A stretch of DNA of 64,000 bases from Gracilibacillus kekensis (lineage in GTDB: Bacteria; Bacillota; Bacilli; Bacillales; Amphibacillaceae), in the NCBI RefSeq assembly GCF_900143085.1, contig NZ_FRCZ01000001.1, forward strand, positions 372,001 through 436,000. Reading direction: 5' to 3'. The notes below the pieces were generated by a model. The model ran no database searches, was not told the origin of the DNA, and worked only from the letters and a program-made list of their open reading frames with translations. The position numbers and the translations under genes were made by a program. Of this stretch, positions 9,553 through 19,610 are shown one piece after another. Positions within the stretch are counted from its first letter, which is position 1; each line of letters opens with the position of its first letter.

Positions 9553-11821
9553 CTCTCACTATTTCTAACACAGTCTCATTTGAACTTGATTTAGAAGCAA
9601 TTGTTTTCTTTCCTACAACTTCTATTTTAAATTGATCTTTTCTTATGTTAGTTTTCACGCGTAATGTATGATCCATTCTTTCCACTGTCACATTTGCTTT
9701 AATATCTCCTTCTGCATTAACTAGATCTCTTCTTGTACTTCCTCCATCATCCATACCATAAATTCTGAAGGTAATACCCTCCAAATAATCATAAACAGCA
9801 TTATCGTCCTTTTTTCCAAGTGGGAGAATCGAATTCGATTTTACGAAAAGTGGTAAACTGAAATAGTCATAGTATTCTTTTATCCATATACCGCCTTCCC
9901 TCTCTTCACCTGTCAAAAGGTGTGTCCATTTTCCTTTTGGTAAATAAAAAGAAGCGATACCATCTTCATTTAAGATCGGAGCAACCAGAATTGAATCTCC
10001 TAACATATATTGGCGATCCAATGTTTCACACACTGGGTCTTCAGGAAATTCCATGAACATGGGACGCATTACTGGAATACCTGTTTTATTATTTTCCACT
10101 GCTTGAGCATAGAGATAAGGCATTAATTTATTTTTTAATTTTGTAAAATGACGTGCAACTTCAACTGCTTCATCATCAAAATTCCATGGAACGCGGTAAG
10201 AAGAGCTACCGTGGAAACGACTATGACTGGATAACAAGCCAAATGCTGTCCAGCGTTTGAATACATCGGGTGTAGCTGTGTTCTCAAAACCTCCAATATC
10301 ATGACTCCAATAACCAAAACCAGACGAGGTTAAAGACAAGCCACCACGTAAACTTTCTGCCATTGCATCATACGTAGAATCACAATCCCCACCCCAATGG
10401 ACAGGAAATTTTTGTGCTCCTGTGGTCGCAGAACGGGCGAATACAACTGCTTCCTTTTCGCCTTTTACTTCTTTTAATAAATCAAATACCACTTGATTGT
10501 ATTTATAAGCATAATAATTATGCATTTTTTGGGGGTCAGAGCCATCATAATAGACAACATCCGTTGGGATACGCTCGCCAAAGTCTGTTTTAAATGAATC
10601 GACACCCATATCAAGAAGCGATTTTAATTCACCTTGGAACCAAGCACAAGCTGCTGGATTTGTAAAATCAACAATTGCCATACCCGCTTGCCATAAATCC
10701 CATTGCCATATGTCACCATTCACCTTTTTAAGCAGGTAACCTTTATCCATTCCTTCTTCAAAAAGTGGTGACTTTTGTGCGATATATGGATTAATCCAGA
10801 CACATATTTTTAATCCCTTGTCTCTAAGACGTTTTAGCATACCTTCAGGATCAGGAAAGTTACGACGATCCCAAATAAAATTACTCCATTCAAATTCTTT
10901 CATCCAGAAACAATCAAAATGAAACACACTTAATGGAATACCTCTTTCTGCCATACCATCTATAAAATGATTGACGGTATCTTCATCGTAATCTGTGGTA
11001 AAAGATGTCGATAACCATAAACCAAAGCTCCATGCTGGGGGTAACGCTGGTTTACCAGTCAACTCTGCATAACGGCTAACTACTTCCTTTGGAGTTGGGC
11101 CATTAATGAAATAATAATCCAGATATTCCCCTTTCACACTAAATTGGGAACGAGAAACCATTTCCGATCCTAGCTCAAAACTTACTTCCTCAGGATGGTT
11201 TACAAAAATACCGTATCCTTTACTGCTTAGATAAAAAGGAATATTTTTATATGATTGTTCAGAACTTGTGCCTCCATCTTTGTTCCAGATATCAACACTT
11301 TGCCCATTTTTGACAAACGGAGTAAATCGTTCGCCAAGGCCATATAGATGTTCACCAACTCCTAAACGGATTTGACCACGCATATAGGTTTTACCCTCCG
11401 GTCCATCGATCCATGCAAGGCCTTTTCCATCCGTATCTGTTAAGCGCCCAGCAGCATTTTCAAAAGATAACGCAAAATTACTTTTTGTGATGCTAAGCTT
11501 TAATTCCCCACTTGTAAAGCTTAGCATGTCCTGTTTCTCTTCTAATTGAACAGATTTTGCTTGATCCAGCACATCAAAGGTAGGATATTTTGCTTTCTCT
11601 CCTTTAAAATGCCAAGTTTGAATACGGACTACTTCATCTGTCGGTGCAGAAATTCTAATTGTCAAAAGTGGACCGTCTAATGTAGCCCCGCGATGATTCA
11701 GATATTTACAAGGTGCATATAGCGTGACTGCACCGTCCTTTTCTGCCACTTCATAAATAAACCTTGGAAAATGAATCTGATATCCTTCTCTAACTAGCCA
11801 ATTTCCATCCGTGAATTTCAT
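9542..11821 (-). CDS. yicI: GH31 alpha-xylosidase, YicI-like
   Basis: A 759-residue cytoplasmic enzyme covering a full GH31 chain: N-terminal beta-sandwich, (beta/alpha)8 barrel and C-terminal beta domains. The nucleophile is D413 in KTDFGERIPTD and the acid/base is D479 in HWGGDC. Both motifs match the E. coli alpha-xylosidase YicI rather than alpha-glucosidases. It should release alpha-linked xylose from xyloglucan-type oligosaccharides such as isoprimeverose. It is the last gene before the terminator, 179 nt after the YesL-like gene, probably in the LplBC/binding-protein operon. The start ATG follows GGGAG. Confidence 0.9.
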   Translation of the reverse strand: MKFTDGNWLVREGYQIHFPRFIYEVAEKDGAVTLYAPCKYLNHRGATLDGPLLTIRISAPTDEVVRIQTWHFKGEKAKYPTFDVLDQAKSVQLEEKQDMLSFTSGELKLSITKSNFALSFENAAGRLTDTDGKGLAWIDGPEGKTYMRGQIRLGVGEHLYGLGERFTPFVKNGQSVDIWNKDGGTSSEQSYKNIPFYLSSKGYGIFVNHPEEVSFELGSEMVSRSQFSVKGEYLDYYFINGPTPKEVVSRYAELTGKPALPPAWSFGLWLSTSFTTDYDEDTVNHFIDGMAERGIPLSVFHFDCFWMKEFEWSNFIWDRRNFPDPEGMLKRLRDKGLKICVWINPYIAQKSPLFEEGMDKGYLLKKVNGDIWQWDLWQAGMAIVDFTNPAACAWFQGELKSLLDMGVDSFKTDFGERIPTDVVYYDGSDPQKMHNYYAYKYNQVVFDLLKEVKGEKEAVVFARSATTGAQKFPVHWGGDCDSTYDAMAESLRGGLSLTSSGFGYWSHDIGGFENTATPDVFKRWTAFGLLSSHSRFHGSSSYRVPWNFDDEAVEVARHFTKLKNKLMPYLYAQAVENNKTGIPVMRPMFMEFPEDPVCETLDRQYMLGDSILVAPILNEDGIASFYLPKGKWTHLLTGEEREGGIWIKEYYDYFSLPLFVKSNSILPLGKKDDNAVYDYLEGITFRIYGMDDGGSTRRDLVNAEGDIKANVTVERMDHTLRVKTNIRKDQFKIEVVGKKTIASKSSSNETVLEIVREKQ

Positions 11822-12000
11822 TATTTTTTATCTCCCTTTTTCCAAATTTCTTTCACTGTTTGATAAGCGAGTTTTGGTCTTGATGATCTAAAAATCCCAG
11901 AGACTATGTAAATCTCTGTTTCTGATGCGGTGCGTTTGAAAAAGTCGAATCATCCTATCCACTCCTATATTGCAATCATTTTTTTACAGCGTGAAAATAG

Positions 12001-12630
12001 CTAATCTTTTGCAATCTCTGAAAAGCCCAGCATTCTCTCAAAGGAAATTAGAGCACCTTTCATCATCACCAGTATAAACAAACTAAAACCAAAGAATGGA
12101 AGTAAGCCTGGAATAATTGTGAACAAAAAATAAAGCATAACTATCGTTACAACCAAAACAATAGTGAGGAGCGGCATTGCAAACATACACAAAAAAGCAT
12201 TTTTAAATAATTCAACAAGCTTCATGTCGAAGTGAACATACATCGGCAATAAATAAATGAGCATCCCTAAAAATAATATATTTACTAAAAGCAATGGATA
12301 ATAGGTAAGGCGAATGCCATCATGCTGAATTACTTCAGCAATTGACATGTTGATATAAAGTAATCCACCAACCAAAACTATAATAAAACCTACTAGATTA
12401 CTTCTTACAAATTCTCTTTTATAGACTCGCCAGAAATTTCGGGTTATGGAGATATCGCTATAGCCTGTGAACCATTTTCTAAATATCGAAAAGGCTGCAA
12501 TAATTGCTGGAAAGAAACCGAACACAATTAATCCTAACAAGGAAAAAACGATCACTAAGATATTAATATAGGCGGTTCGAACAATGATATCGGTGAAACG
12601 ATAGATTCGCTCTAAAGCAAATGATTCCAT
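12001..12630 (-). CDS. YesL-like membrane protein (DUF624)
   Basis: A 209-residue protein with about five hydrophobic helices and the FFPAIIAAFSIFRKWF region typical of DUF624/YesL proteins. These sit almost always beside LplB/LplC-type permeases and YesM/YesN kinases. Their role is not established. It lies 20 nt after the LplC-type permease gene in the same operon. Confidence 0.75.
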   Translation of the reverse strand: MESFALERIYRFTDIIVRTAYINILVIVFSLLGLIVFGFFPAIIAAFSIFRKWFTGYSDISITRNFWRVYKREFVRSNLVGFIIVLVGGLLYINMSIAEVIQHDGIRLTYYPLLLVNILFLGMLIYLLPMYVHFDMKLVELFKNAFLCMFAMPLLTIVLVVTIVMLYFLFTIIPGLLPFFGFSLFILVMMKGALISFERMLGFSEIAKD

Positions 12631-12650
12631 ATTATCCCCCCTTTACTGTG

Positions 12651-13541
12651 CTATTCTTTTACAGACCCCAGTGTAATACCATGAATGAAATAACGTTGTA
12701 AAAATGGATAAACAACTAATACTGGGATCATCGCAATAAAGATTTTTGCTGCGTCCAACGTTCGATTAGACATTTCACTCAACCGTTTGTATTGGTCTTC
12801 AGTCATTTGAGATGGATCCACCGACACTACTAGTTGTTGTATATAAGTTTGTAATGGATAAAATTCTTCTCTTGTCATAAATATTAAGCCGTATAAAAAT
12901 TCATTCCAGTGATAGACGATACTGAATAACGTCACGGTAGCAAGTACCGGTATCGAAAGTGGTATAAATAGTTTAAATAAGATATACCATGGTCCAGCAC
13001 CATCAACGAGGGCTGCTTCTTCCAGAGATTTCGGTAAATTTCTAAAAAAGTTAATGGTTAAAATTATATTGAAAACAATCGTCTGAGCTCCACCTACAAG
13101 TACTAAGGCCCAGACACTGTTCATTAAATTCAATTCTTGTATCGTTAAATAAAGCGGAATTAATCCCCCGTTAAATAGCATGGTAAAAATAACCGTCCAC
13201 ATAATGACATTACGTCCTCTGAAATCTTTTACGGTTTTCGATAGAGGATAAGCCATTAATGGTACGATAATGAAGTTTAAGCCTGCACCGAGTACGACAC
13301 GTTGAATCGATATCCAAAAAGACTTAAAGAATTGCGTATCGTTTAACAATTGTTGATATGATGTTAAATTAAAGTCTACCGGCCATAATGTGATGATGCC
13401 TGCTGCAGCTGCTGATTTAGAGCTAAGTGAAACGGCAAGTGTGTACCATAAAGGTAAAATGCAGGTTAGAGCAATCGAACACAATATCACGATTAATACA
13501 ATATCAAATATTTTCGAAGACAATGATTTACTTCTAATCAT
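12651..13541 (-). CDS. Carbohydrate ABC transporter permease, LplC type
   Basis: A 296-residue inner membrane permease with six helices, a coupling-loop motif KSLEEAALVDGAGPWYILFK and the characteristic C-terminus FLQRYFIHGITLGSVKE shared by LplC/YtcP-type subunits. It pairs with the LplB-type permease 17 nt upstream. This subclass imports complex oligosaccharides (rhamnogalacturonan, xyloglucan or similar) and generally uses the MsmX-type shared ATPase, absent here. Confidence 0.92.
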   Translation of the reverse strand: MIRSKSLSSKIFDIVLIVILCSIALTCILPLWYTLAVSLSSKSAAAAGIITLWPVDFNLTSYQQLLNDTQFFKSFWISIQRVVLGAGLNFIIVPLMAYPLSKTVKDFRGRNVIMWTVIFTMLFNGGLIPLYLTIQELNLMNSVWALVLVGGAQTIVFNIILTINFFRNLPKSLEEAALVDGAGPWYILFKLFIPLSIPVLATVTLFSIVYHWNEFLYGLIFMTREEFYPLQTYIQQLVVSVDPSQMTEDQYKRLSEMSNRTLDAAKIFIAMIPVLVVYPFLQRYFIHGITLGSVKE

Positions 13542-13558
13542 GTGATTTCCCCCTTTCG

Positions 13559-14449
13559 CTAAAAGATTCTGTAGTTTGTAAATTTATATGCCAGGTAGTA
13601 CGAAACACTAATTAAGATAAAGCCTGCGACTGATTTTAATAATCCAACTGCAGTTGCTAGCTCATACTGAAGATTTAATAAACCTGTTCTGTATACCCAC
13701 GTATCAATAATGTCACCGGTAGAATATACAAGTGGATTATAAAGGTTAAAAATTTGATCAAAACCTGCGTTTAATACATTACCTAAACCTAATACAGCTA
13801 GTAATACTGCCGTAGTTCTAATACCTGGTAATGTAATGTGCCACAACATTCGCATTCTGGAAGCACCATCAATACCTGAAGCTTCATATAATGCAGGGTT
13901 AATACCTGTTAGCGCCGCTAGATAGATGATGGTATTAAAACCAAATTCCTTCCACACATCACTTCCTACAATTAAGAAAGGAAATAAGTCCGCTCTACCA
14001 AAAAATAAAATCGGCTTTAATCCAAATACACCTAATAGTTGGTTAATAGGACCTTGGTATGCGAATATATCTAACAGTACGCCACCAAGAATTACCCATG
14101 ATAGAAAGTGAGGCAAATAAACGATCGTCTGAATGGAACGCTTCAAACCGATATACCTTAATTCATGAAGCATTAATGCAAACAGTAAAGGAACAATTAA
14201 ATTTCCTATTATTTTCATAATCGCAATAAACATCGTATTAAAAAAGATAACTGGTGTATCATTTAATTGAAACATGTACTTGAATGTCTCCAGACCGACA
14301 AATTCTGAATTAAAAACACCTTGACCTGGATTGAAATCTTGAAAAGCAATGATGATGCCAAACATTGGAATAATACTGAAAATAAATAACCAAACAAAAC
14401 CTGGAAGCATCATCAAGTAGTAGTGTTTGGCAAAGCCTTTTGCTTTCAT
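13559..14449 (-). CDS. Carbohydrate ABC transporter permease, LplB type
   Basis: A 296-residue permease beginning MKAKGFAKHYYLMMLPGFVW, with six membrane helices and the coupling loop PALYEASGIDGASRMRMLWH. It is the first permease of the LplB/LplC pair and lies 75 nt after its binding-protein gene. That gap includes a GC-rich hairpin, paralleling the arrangement in the other sugar locus. The SD sequence GAGGGAG lies 8 nt before the ATG. Confidence 0.92.
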   Translation of the reverse strand: MKAKGFAKHYYLMMLPGFVWLFIFSIIPMFGIIIAFQDFNPGQGVFNSEFVGLETFKYMFQLNDTPVIFFNTMFIAIMKIIGNLIVPLLFALMLHELRYIGLKRSIQTIVYLPHFLSWVILGGVLLDIFAYQGPINQLLGVFGLKPILFFGRADLFPFLIVGSDVWKEFGFNTIIYLAALTGINPALYEASGIDGASRMRMLWHITLPGIRTTAVLLAVLGLGNVLNAGFDQIFNLYNPLVYSTGDIIDTWVYRTGLLNLQYELATAVGLLKSVAGFILISVSYYLAYKFTNYRIF

Positions 14450-14487
14450 AATAAACGCTCCCTCTCGACTAAGTTGTGAATTGATAG

Positions 14488-14513
14488 AAGGCGCCGAAAA
14501 GCTCCGACGCCTT
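14488..14513 (-). promoter_or_regulatory. GC-rich intercistronic hairpin after binding-protein gene
   Basis: Stem AAGGCG / CGCCTT with an inner CCG/CCG-containing loop, 11 nt after the binding-protein stop and without a U-run. It may set the ratio of binding protein to permease mRNA, as at 7690-7718. Confidence 0.4.
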
Positions 14514-14524
14514 TAATAGTTAAA

Positions 14525-16240
14525 TCAATTTACTACTTCTGCTACTTCCTCTGTAATTTGGTCTCCACCTTGTTGCTTCCAATCATCTACAAATTGATCA
14601 AAAGAATCTAGAGGTTCCGTTCCCATAATAATTTTCAAGAATATCTCATCCTCTAATTTCTTTAAATTCACCCAACGGTCTTCCATTGATTCCGTTTGAG
14701 AATAAATTAAACTTGGAACACCCTTCACTTCGGTATCAACCTGTGGTGCGGTACCAACTAAAGCAGAATAGGCTCGAGTAAAGCTAGTGGAAGTTATATC
14801 CCAATGTTCAATATCCATATTGTCGTACGGCTCAAGCTTGGCGTCAAAAACAGTATCTACATCATTTTTTATTAATTTATAAGCTGGCATATCATAAAAA
14901 TCTTCTGGTTCTTTTGTCCCAGCTAATACTTCACGCATAGCAACTGTAGTTACTTCCATTTCATCGGCAGGTGCATAAACTAGTCTTAGTGGATAATGAC
15001 CAGGGCCACCGCCACCTTCCATGTGATCAAATTCAGATTCATGTGCAAATAAATTATTTAACATTTTCATTGGAGCTTCAGGGTGTTCATACCCTTTTCT
15101 CACTACTACATAAGAACTTGTCGGTGTGCTTAAATGCGGTGTATATTCCCCATTTTCATCTAATGGAACAGCATATGACTGCCAATTCGCTTCTGGATTT
15201 TCTGTAACTGCATCCGTTATCGGTCCGTATGGCATCCAGAAAGGTCCCGAGAACATTCCTGTTTTACCACTAATAACAGATTCACCAGAATCTTCACGTA
15301 CACCCATTTCTTTATCAATTAATCCTTCTGCATACATATCTCGCAGTGTTGCTAAAGCTTCTTTTGTTTCAGGTAAAGTGGAACCATATACTGGATCGCC
15401 GCCTTCGCCTTCTATCCAATAACCTGGATAGGCATGATGTGCTGAGAAAATTCCATCAAACCCGTATAAGTTATTGGTGGACTCCAAAAAGTTTGCATAT
15501 AATTTATTGCTTGTGTCAGGACCTGCTAGACCAATCGTGTCATCCTCACCATTTCCGTCCGGATCTTCTTCAACGAATGCTCTTGCTACCTCTTTCAATT
15601 CTTCAATAGTCGTAGGTGGTTCAAGTCCAAGTTTATCTAACCAATCTTTTCTGATCCACATATTATGAATACCATCAGCAGATGCTTGTGAATTTGGAAT
15701 CGCCATGATTTTACCATCAAACGTTACGTTGTCTAATGCAACACCACCTGTACTATCAATTATTTCTTTGATGGCAGGAGAAGCATAATCTTCATATACT
15801 TGCGTTAAATCTGCTAATTGATCTGCTTCTACCATTTGACGTAATTCTACTGGTCCTACGATCATCGCATCAGGTAAGTCATTACTAGCAATTGCTAAAC
15901 TTACTTTTTGATCGTAATTGGAAGGTGATGCTGTAAAAGCATGTTCGACATTAATATTTAGGTTTTCTTTTACATGATTGACATACTTATTATTAAGTGG
16001 TGTCTCTCCTTCTTCTAAACTTGTATCGGTCGGATCAACCTCTTGACCAATCGCAATTGTAATCGCTTCCTCATAAGCTCCAAAAGGATCCGCGTCCTCA
16101 TCACTGGTTGTTTCTTCTGTTGTAGTTTCTTCGTCAGTCCCCTCGGATTCTTCATTGGTACCAGCATCGTCTGAGCATGCTGCTAAGAGTAGTAAAAATA
16201 ACAAAATAAGTAGAGCGAAAATTTTCCCCTTCACTTTCAT
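14525..16240 (-). CDS. LipO/LplA-type extracellular solute-binding lipoprotein
   Basis: A 571-residue protein with a lipoprotein signal peptide (lipobox LAAC, Cys about 22), then an acidic Thr/Glu linker (24-50) and a large solute-binding fold with WIRKDWLDKLGLEPPTTIEE and a conserved calcium-like stretch DPDGNGEDDT. This size class goes with LplB/LplC permeases. It presumably captures a branched oligosaccharide for the alpha-xylosidase. A cre-like site is 56 nt upstream of the start. Confidence 0.92.
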   Translation of the reverse strand: MKVKGKIFALLILLFLLLLAACSDDAGTNEESEGTDEETTTEETTSDEDADPFGAYEEAITIAIGQEVDPTDTSLEEGETPLNNKYVNHVKENLNINVEHAFTASPSNYDQKVSLAIASNDLPDAMIVGPVELRQMVEADQLADLTQVYEDYASPAIKEIIDSTGGVALDNVTFDGKIMAIPNSQASADGIHNMWIRKDWLDKLGLEPPTTIEELKEVARAFVEEDPDGNGEDDTIGLAGPDTSNKLYANFLESTNNLYGFDGIFSAHHAYPGYWIEGEGGDPVYGSTLPETKEALATLRDMYAEGLIDKEMGVREDSGESVISGKTGMFSGPFWMPYGPITDAVTENPEANWQSYAVPLDENGEYTPHLSTPTSSYVVVRKGYEHPEAPMKMLNNLFAHESEFDHMEGGGGPGHYPLRLVYAPADEMEVTTVAMREVLAGTKEPEDFYDMPAYKLIKNDVDTVFDAKLEPYDNMDIEHWDITSTSFTRAYSALVGTAPQVDTEVKGVPSLIYSQTESMEDRWVNLKKLEDEIFLKIIMGTEPLDSFDQFVDDWKQQGGDQITEEVAEVVN

Positions 16241-16295
16241 GTAAAACCCCTCTTTTCATTTCATGTATTTATTACAGTTCTAATGATACCAGTAA

Positions 16296-16309
16296 TGAAA
16301 ACGTATTCA
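16296..16309. promoter_or_regulatory. cre-like catabolite repression site
   Basis: TGAAAACGTATTCA is close to the CcpA consensus TGWAANCGNTNWCA with a central CG and near-palindromic arms. It lies 56 nt upstream of the solute-binding protein start, where binding would hinder transcription of the xylosidase operon. Confidence 0.6.
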
Positions 16310-16415
16310 ATAAGTCAAATGTGTTCAGTTCAAAGGGGTTAAATGTTTACTATTTTTAATAACTTTACTCATTTTTTCACAGAGAATACATTTGTCTCAC
16401 TAACAAAGAACATAT

Positions 16416-17807
16416 TTACTCCTTGCTTTGTTGTTTTCGATATTCACTAGGGAGTAAACCTGTTGATTTTTTAAATACTTTACTAAAATACTTCACATCT
16501 GCGTAGCCTACTTTTTCTGAAATAACAGAAACCTTTTCCGTTGTAAATAATAGAAAGTTTTTTGCTTTTCTAATGCGGGCAACTCTTACATATTCATTAA
16601 ATGTATTTCCCACTACCTGTTTAAAACATATAGAGAAGTAACTTCTGCTCATGTTTACATCTTTGGCAATTTCATTAGCTGTAATCGATGTATCTAACTT
16701 TTTTTCAATAATTTGGATTGCTTCTATAATACAAGCCGTTGTTTCTTCTGATACGGATGTATAAAAAATTTTTTGATGTATTATTTCTTTCGTTTCTCTA
16801 AACCATTTTTCTACTTCTTGCCAACTTCTAAATTCATCTGGGAGTGACAAATCGACTGCAAGAATATCTGCATAAATTCGTCTACATTCATGGATGGTTA
16901 ATAATAAAAGACTCATTAATTTGTTTTTTGCTAATCTTAATTCTCTTAAATCATATAAAGTTTTTTCTAATAAATCATCACTGCGACACCATTTTAAAGA
17001 GATTAATTCTTCCTTTAATTTTTGTATTTCTTCTTTTGTTGCTCTACTCCTAATTATATTTGCACTTTTTAAAGTATAGAAAGAGAGAATACCCGTTTTT
17101 TCTACCTCATAAAAAAAAATCGAGTCTATATATTTTCGCACAAAACTTTCTAGTTCGTTCATCTCTAATTTATGATTACTATCAATTTCGACTAATAAAA
17201 TCTGTTCATTGGGATGAAGTTCTGAAGTGGCATGTTTTTTAACATCGGTGATATTCACTTCATAATCGATATATAATACATTTACACCTAATACAACTAT
17301 TGATAATGTTGTAAATTCATTTCGGAATCTCTTCTCATATTTATCGATTTCTTCATCAGTTATTAAAAAATAGCCTTTATTCACTGCTTGTATCTCAGTT
17401 TTTTCTGTGCTCCTAAGAGGTTGTTCGTCCAACTTGATCCTGTCATGAATTCTTTTTAGTGTTTTATCCATCTCTTCATTATCTAGCTCAACTTTTGCAA
17501 TATAATCAATCGCACCAAGCCGCATCGCTTCTTGAATATAATCAAAATCTCGGTGCAAGGATAATACAACTACATGGATATCTGAATATTTTTCTTTCAC
17601 CTTTCTAATTAATTCAGTTCCAGACATGATTGGCATCGCCAAATCAGTAATAATTAAATCGACTTCCTCTGCTTCTAAGAATTCTAAAGCTTTCTCTCCG
17701 TGCTTCGCATCACCTACCACCTTCATATCAAAAGCTTCCCAATTAAAAGATGAAATCAAGCTTTTACGGACCAATTTATCATCTTCAACTAATAAAACTC
17801 GAATCAT
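16416..17807 (-). CDS. YesN-like response regulator with AraC-type DNA-binding domain
   Basis: A 463-residue regulator. The receiver domain has E8-D9-D10, phosphoacceptor D55 in IITDLAMP and Lys in YIAKVEL. The C-terminal AraC helix-turn-helix pair (about 360-463) ends in TGLLPSEYRKQQ. The middle segment is unusually rich in Lys/Glu. It starts 2 nt before the kinase stop and is followed by the LplBC-type binding-protein gene. It probably activates that operon when the kinase sees extracellular sugar. Confidence 0.9.
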   Translation of the reverse strand: MIRVLLVEDDKLVRKSLISSFNWEAFDMKVVGDAKHGEKALEFLEAEEVDLIITDLAMPIMSGTELIRKVKEKYSDIHVVVLSLHRDFDYIQEAMRLGAIDYIAKVELDNEEMDKTLKRIHDRIKLDEQPLRSTEKTEIQAVNKGYFLITDEEIDKYEKRFRNEFTTLSIVVLGVNVLYIDYEVNITDVKKHATSELHPNEQILLVEIDSNHKLEMNELESFVRKYIDSIFFYEVEKTGILSFYTLKSANIIRSRATKEEIQKLKEELISLKWCRSDDLLEKTLYDLRELRLAKNKLMSLLLLTIHECRRIYADILAVDLSLPDEFRSWQEVEKWFRETKEIIHQKIFYTSVSEETTACIIEAIQIIEKKLDTSITANEIAKDVNMSRSYFSICFKQVVGNTFNEYVRVARIRKAKNFLLFTTEKVSVISEKVGYADVKYFSKVFKKSTGLLPSEYRKQQSKE

Positions 17808-17808
17808 C

Positions 17809-19545
17809 TTACTCTCCCCCGTTCGGTATATATAAAATGACGCTAGTTCCGTGATCTAGTATACTGATAATCTCGATTCTTGCTTTATGATTATATGTTC
17901 GTTCTAGTATTCTTTTTACATAATTCAAACCAATTCCCATCCCCTGCTTCTTTTCTTCTAACTGATCTGTATGAAGTATTTTGTTAATTTTTTTTCGCGA
18001 CATTCCTCTGCCATCATCCTTAATCTCTATCATGATCTCATTATGGTGGAGTTGAATATTGACATCGATTTGCCCATCCTCTACTAAGCCGTGATAAATC
18101 GAATTTTCCACAATTGGTTGCAGAATAAATCGAGGTACAGAAGTAGTTAATAAATCATGATCAAGATTAATATTAATGTGATAGATAAAATCATAACGAA
18201 TTTGCTGTAGTTGTAAATATTGCTCCATACTTTCTAATTCATCTTTTAAAGTAGAGGATTGACCTAATTTTCCCATGTTGTAATAAAGAATTTTATTTAA
18301 AGAAGAAATAAGATGTATTACTTGATTTTTTTCACCAGAAACTGCTAACCACCTTGCAGTATCCAAGGTATTCATTAAAAAGTGTGGATTAATTTGATGT
18401 AGCAATTTTTCCACCTCTAAATCAGCTCTGTTCCTTTCTTTCAGTTCAATTTCTGTGATTAAAGTTGAAATTTGTTTTCTCATATATCGGAACCTGTGGG
18501 TAAGCTCCATAAATTCTGGAATAGATGTCTGGACAATTTCCGAATGAAAGTTGCTGTCTCCCATTAACTTTACTTCACGGTTAAATTGATTTAATGGTTT
18601 ATAAAATGTTTTCCATAATAGCAATCCAACGACTAAACTAATCATGACAAACAATATTGCAATGTACATCATCATAATAATCCACTGATTAATCTCTTCA
18701 TTGTATTGCGAAATAGAGATGAGAGAAACAATACTCCAGCCACGCTCGGTATCTTCTCTAAACCAGTAATAGCCATCGGTTGTCCCATAATTTGTATCGC
18801 TTTTTGGATGAAAGGTTTGACTAACTGAAAAAGCTTCCTCCTGCTCTGTATATATAATTTTTTTATTTTCATCTAAAATTAGATAACTTGTATCATTTAT
18901 GACATTATCTGTTTCAAGTATATTTTTCGTTAGATCTAGATTAGATTCAATATATAGATAGACATTCTGAGGATAATTAATGCTTAATTCTCTTACAGTG
19001 GAGAGTACGGATTTATTATTAAATCTCTCCATACTTACGTGAGGACCGAAGTTATCAATCTTATATCCTTTTATAAATAACGGTTCGTTTCTTAACGTAA
19101 AATCATCTTTTGCCCAATGACTGTTAAAAACATAACTATCTTCCTCTTCTATATAGAGGAGAGATAGGCCAATATTCGGATTGCTAAATGTGATTACATT
19201 TAGTTCATTTTTAATTTCTTCATATAATTGTTTCTTTTCTAAGGAATCTTCCATTTCAAGATAATTTTGTAATGTAATATTAATATTCTCTGAAAAATCA
19301 ATTTGCTGTGAAACATAATTCATGTCATCAACTGTATTTTCAAGTGTTAATCGGATTTGGCTTAGGTTGCTATTAAAGGTCGTATTTAATTTATTTGTTA
19401 AAATCGATGACATCGTATGATAGGAGAAAACTACTGTGAAAAGAAGCGGAAAAAAGGTACTTACTGCAAATAGGATTGCTATACGTCCTTTTAAACTCAT
19501 CTTCTTAAACTTATTTATAAGCTTGAATATAACAGACACCTCCAT
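17809..19545 (-). CDS. YesM-like sensor histidine kinase with unclear start codon
   Basis: A membrane kinase of about 575-588 residues: transmembrane segment, extracellular sensor region, second transmembrane helix (WIIMMMYIAILFVMISLVVG), linker, HQINPHFLMNTLDTARW with phospho-His (H388 counted from 19545), and a HATPase domain with DDGRGMS and GIGLNYV. The longest frame starts TTG at 19575 and the ATG used here is at 19545, but neither has a ribosome site. A perfect GGAGGTG (19537-19543) instead points to an in-frame ATA at 19528-19530, exactly where relatives begin (FKLINKFKKMSLKGR). A cre-like site is upstream. Confidence 0.85.
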   Translation of the reverse strand: MEVSVIFKLINKFKKMSLKGRIAILFAVSTFFPLLFTVVFSYHTMSSILTNKLNTTFNSNLSQIRLTLENTVDDMNYVSQQIDFSENINITLQNYLEMEDSLEKKQLYEEIKNELNVITFSNPNIGLSLLYIEEEDSYVFNSHWAKDDFTLRNEPLFIKGYKIDNFGPHVSMERFNNKSVLSTVRELSINYPQNVYLYIESNLDLTKNILETDNVINDTSYLILDENKKIIYTEQEEAFSVSQTFHPKSDTNYGTTDGYYWFREDTERGWSIVSLISISQYNEEINQWIIMMMYIAILFVMISLVVGLLLWKTFYKPLNQFNREVKLMGDSNFHSEIVQTSIPEFMELTHRFRYMRKQISTLITEIELKERNRADLEVEKLLHQINPHFLMNTLDTARWLAVSGEKNQVIHLISSLNKILYYNMGKLGQSSTLKDELESMEQYLQLQQIRYDFIYHININLDHDLLTTSVPRFILQPIVENSIYHGLVEDGQIDVNIQLHHNEIMIEIKDDGRGMSRKKINKILHTDQLEEKKQGMGIGLNYVKRILERTYNHKARIEIISILDHGTSVILYIPNGGE

Positions 19546-19596
19546 TTCGTCGATACAAAATGAAATAAATAACAAAGCAAGAAATCAATTTCTTCG

Positions 19597-19610
19597 AGAA
19601 AACGCTTACA
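19597..19610. promoter_or_regulatory. cre-like site upstream of the second YesM/YesN pair
   Basis: AGAAAACGCTTACA reads TGTAAGCGTTTTCT on the minus strand, agreeing with the cre consensus except for the last base. It lies about 50-70 nt upstream of the possible kinase starts. Confidence 0.6.
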
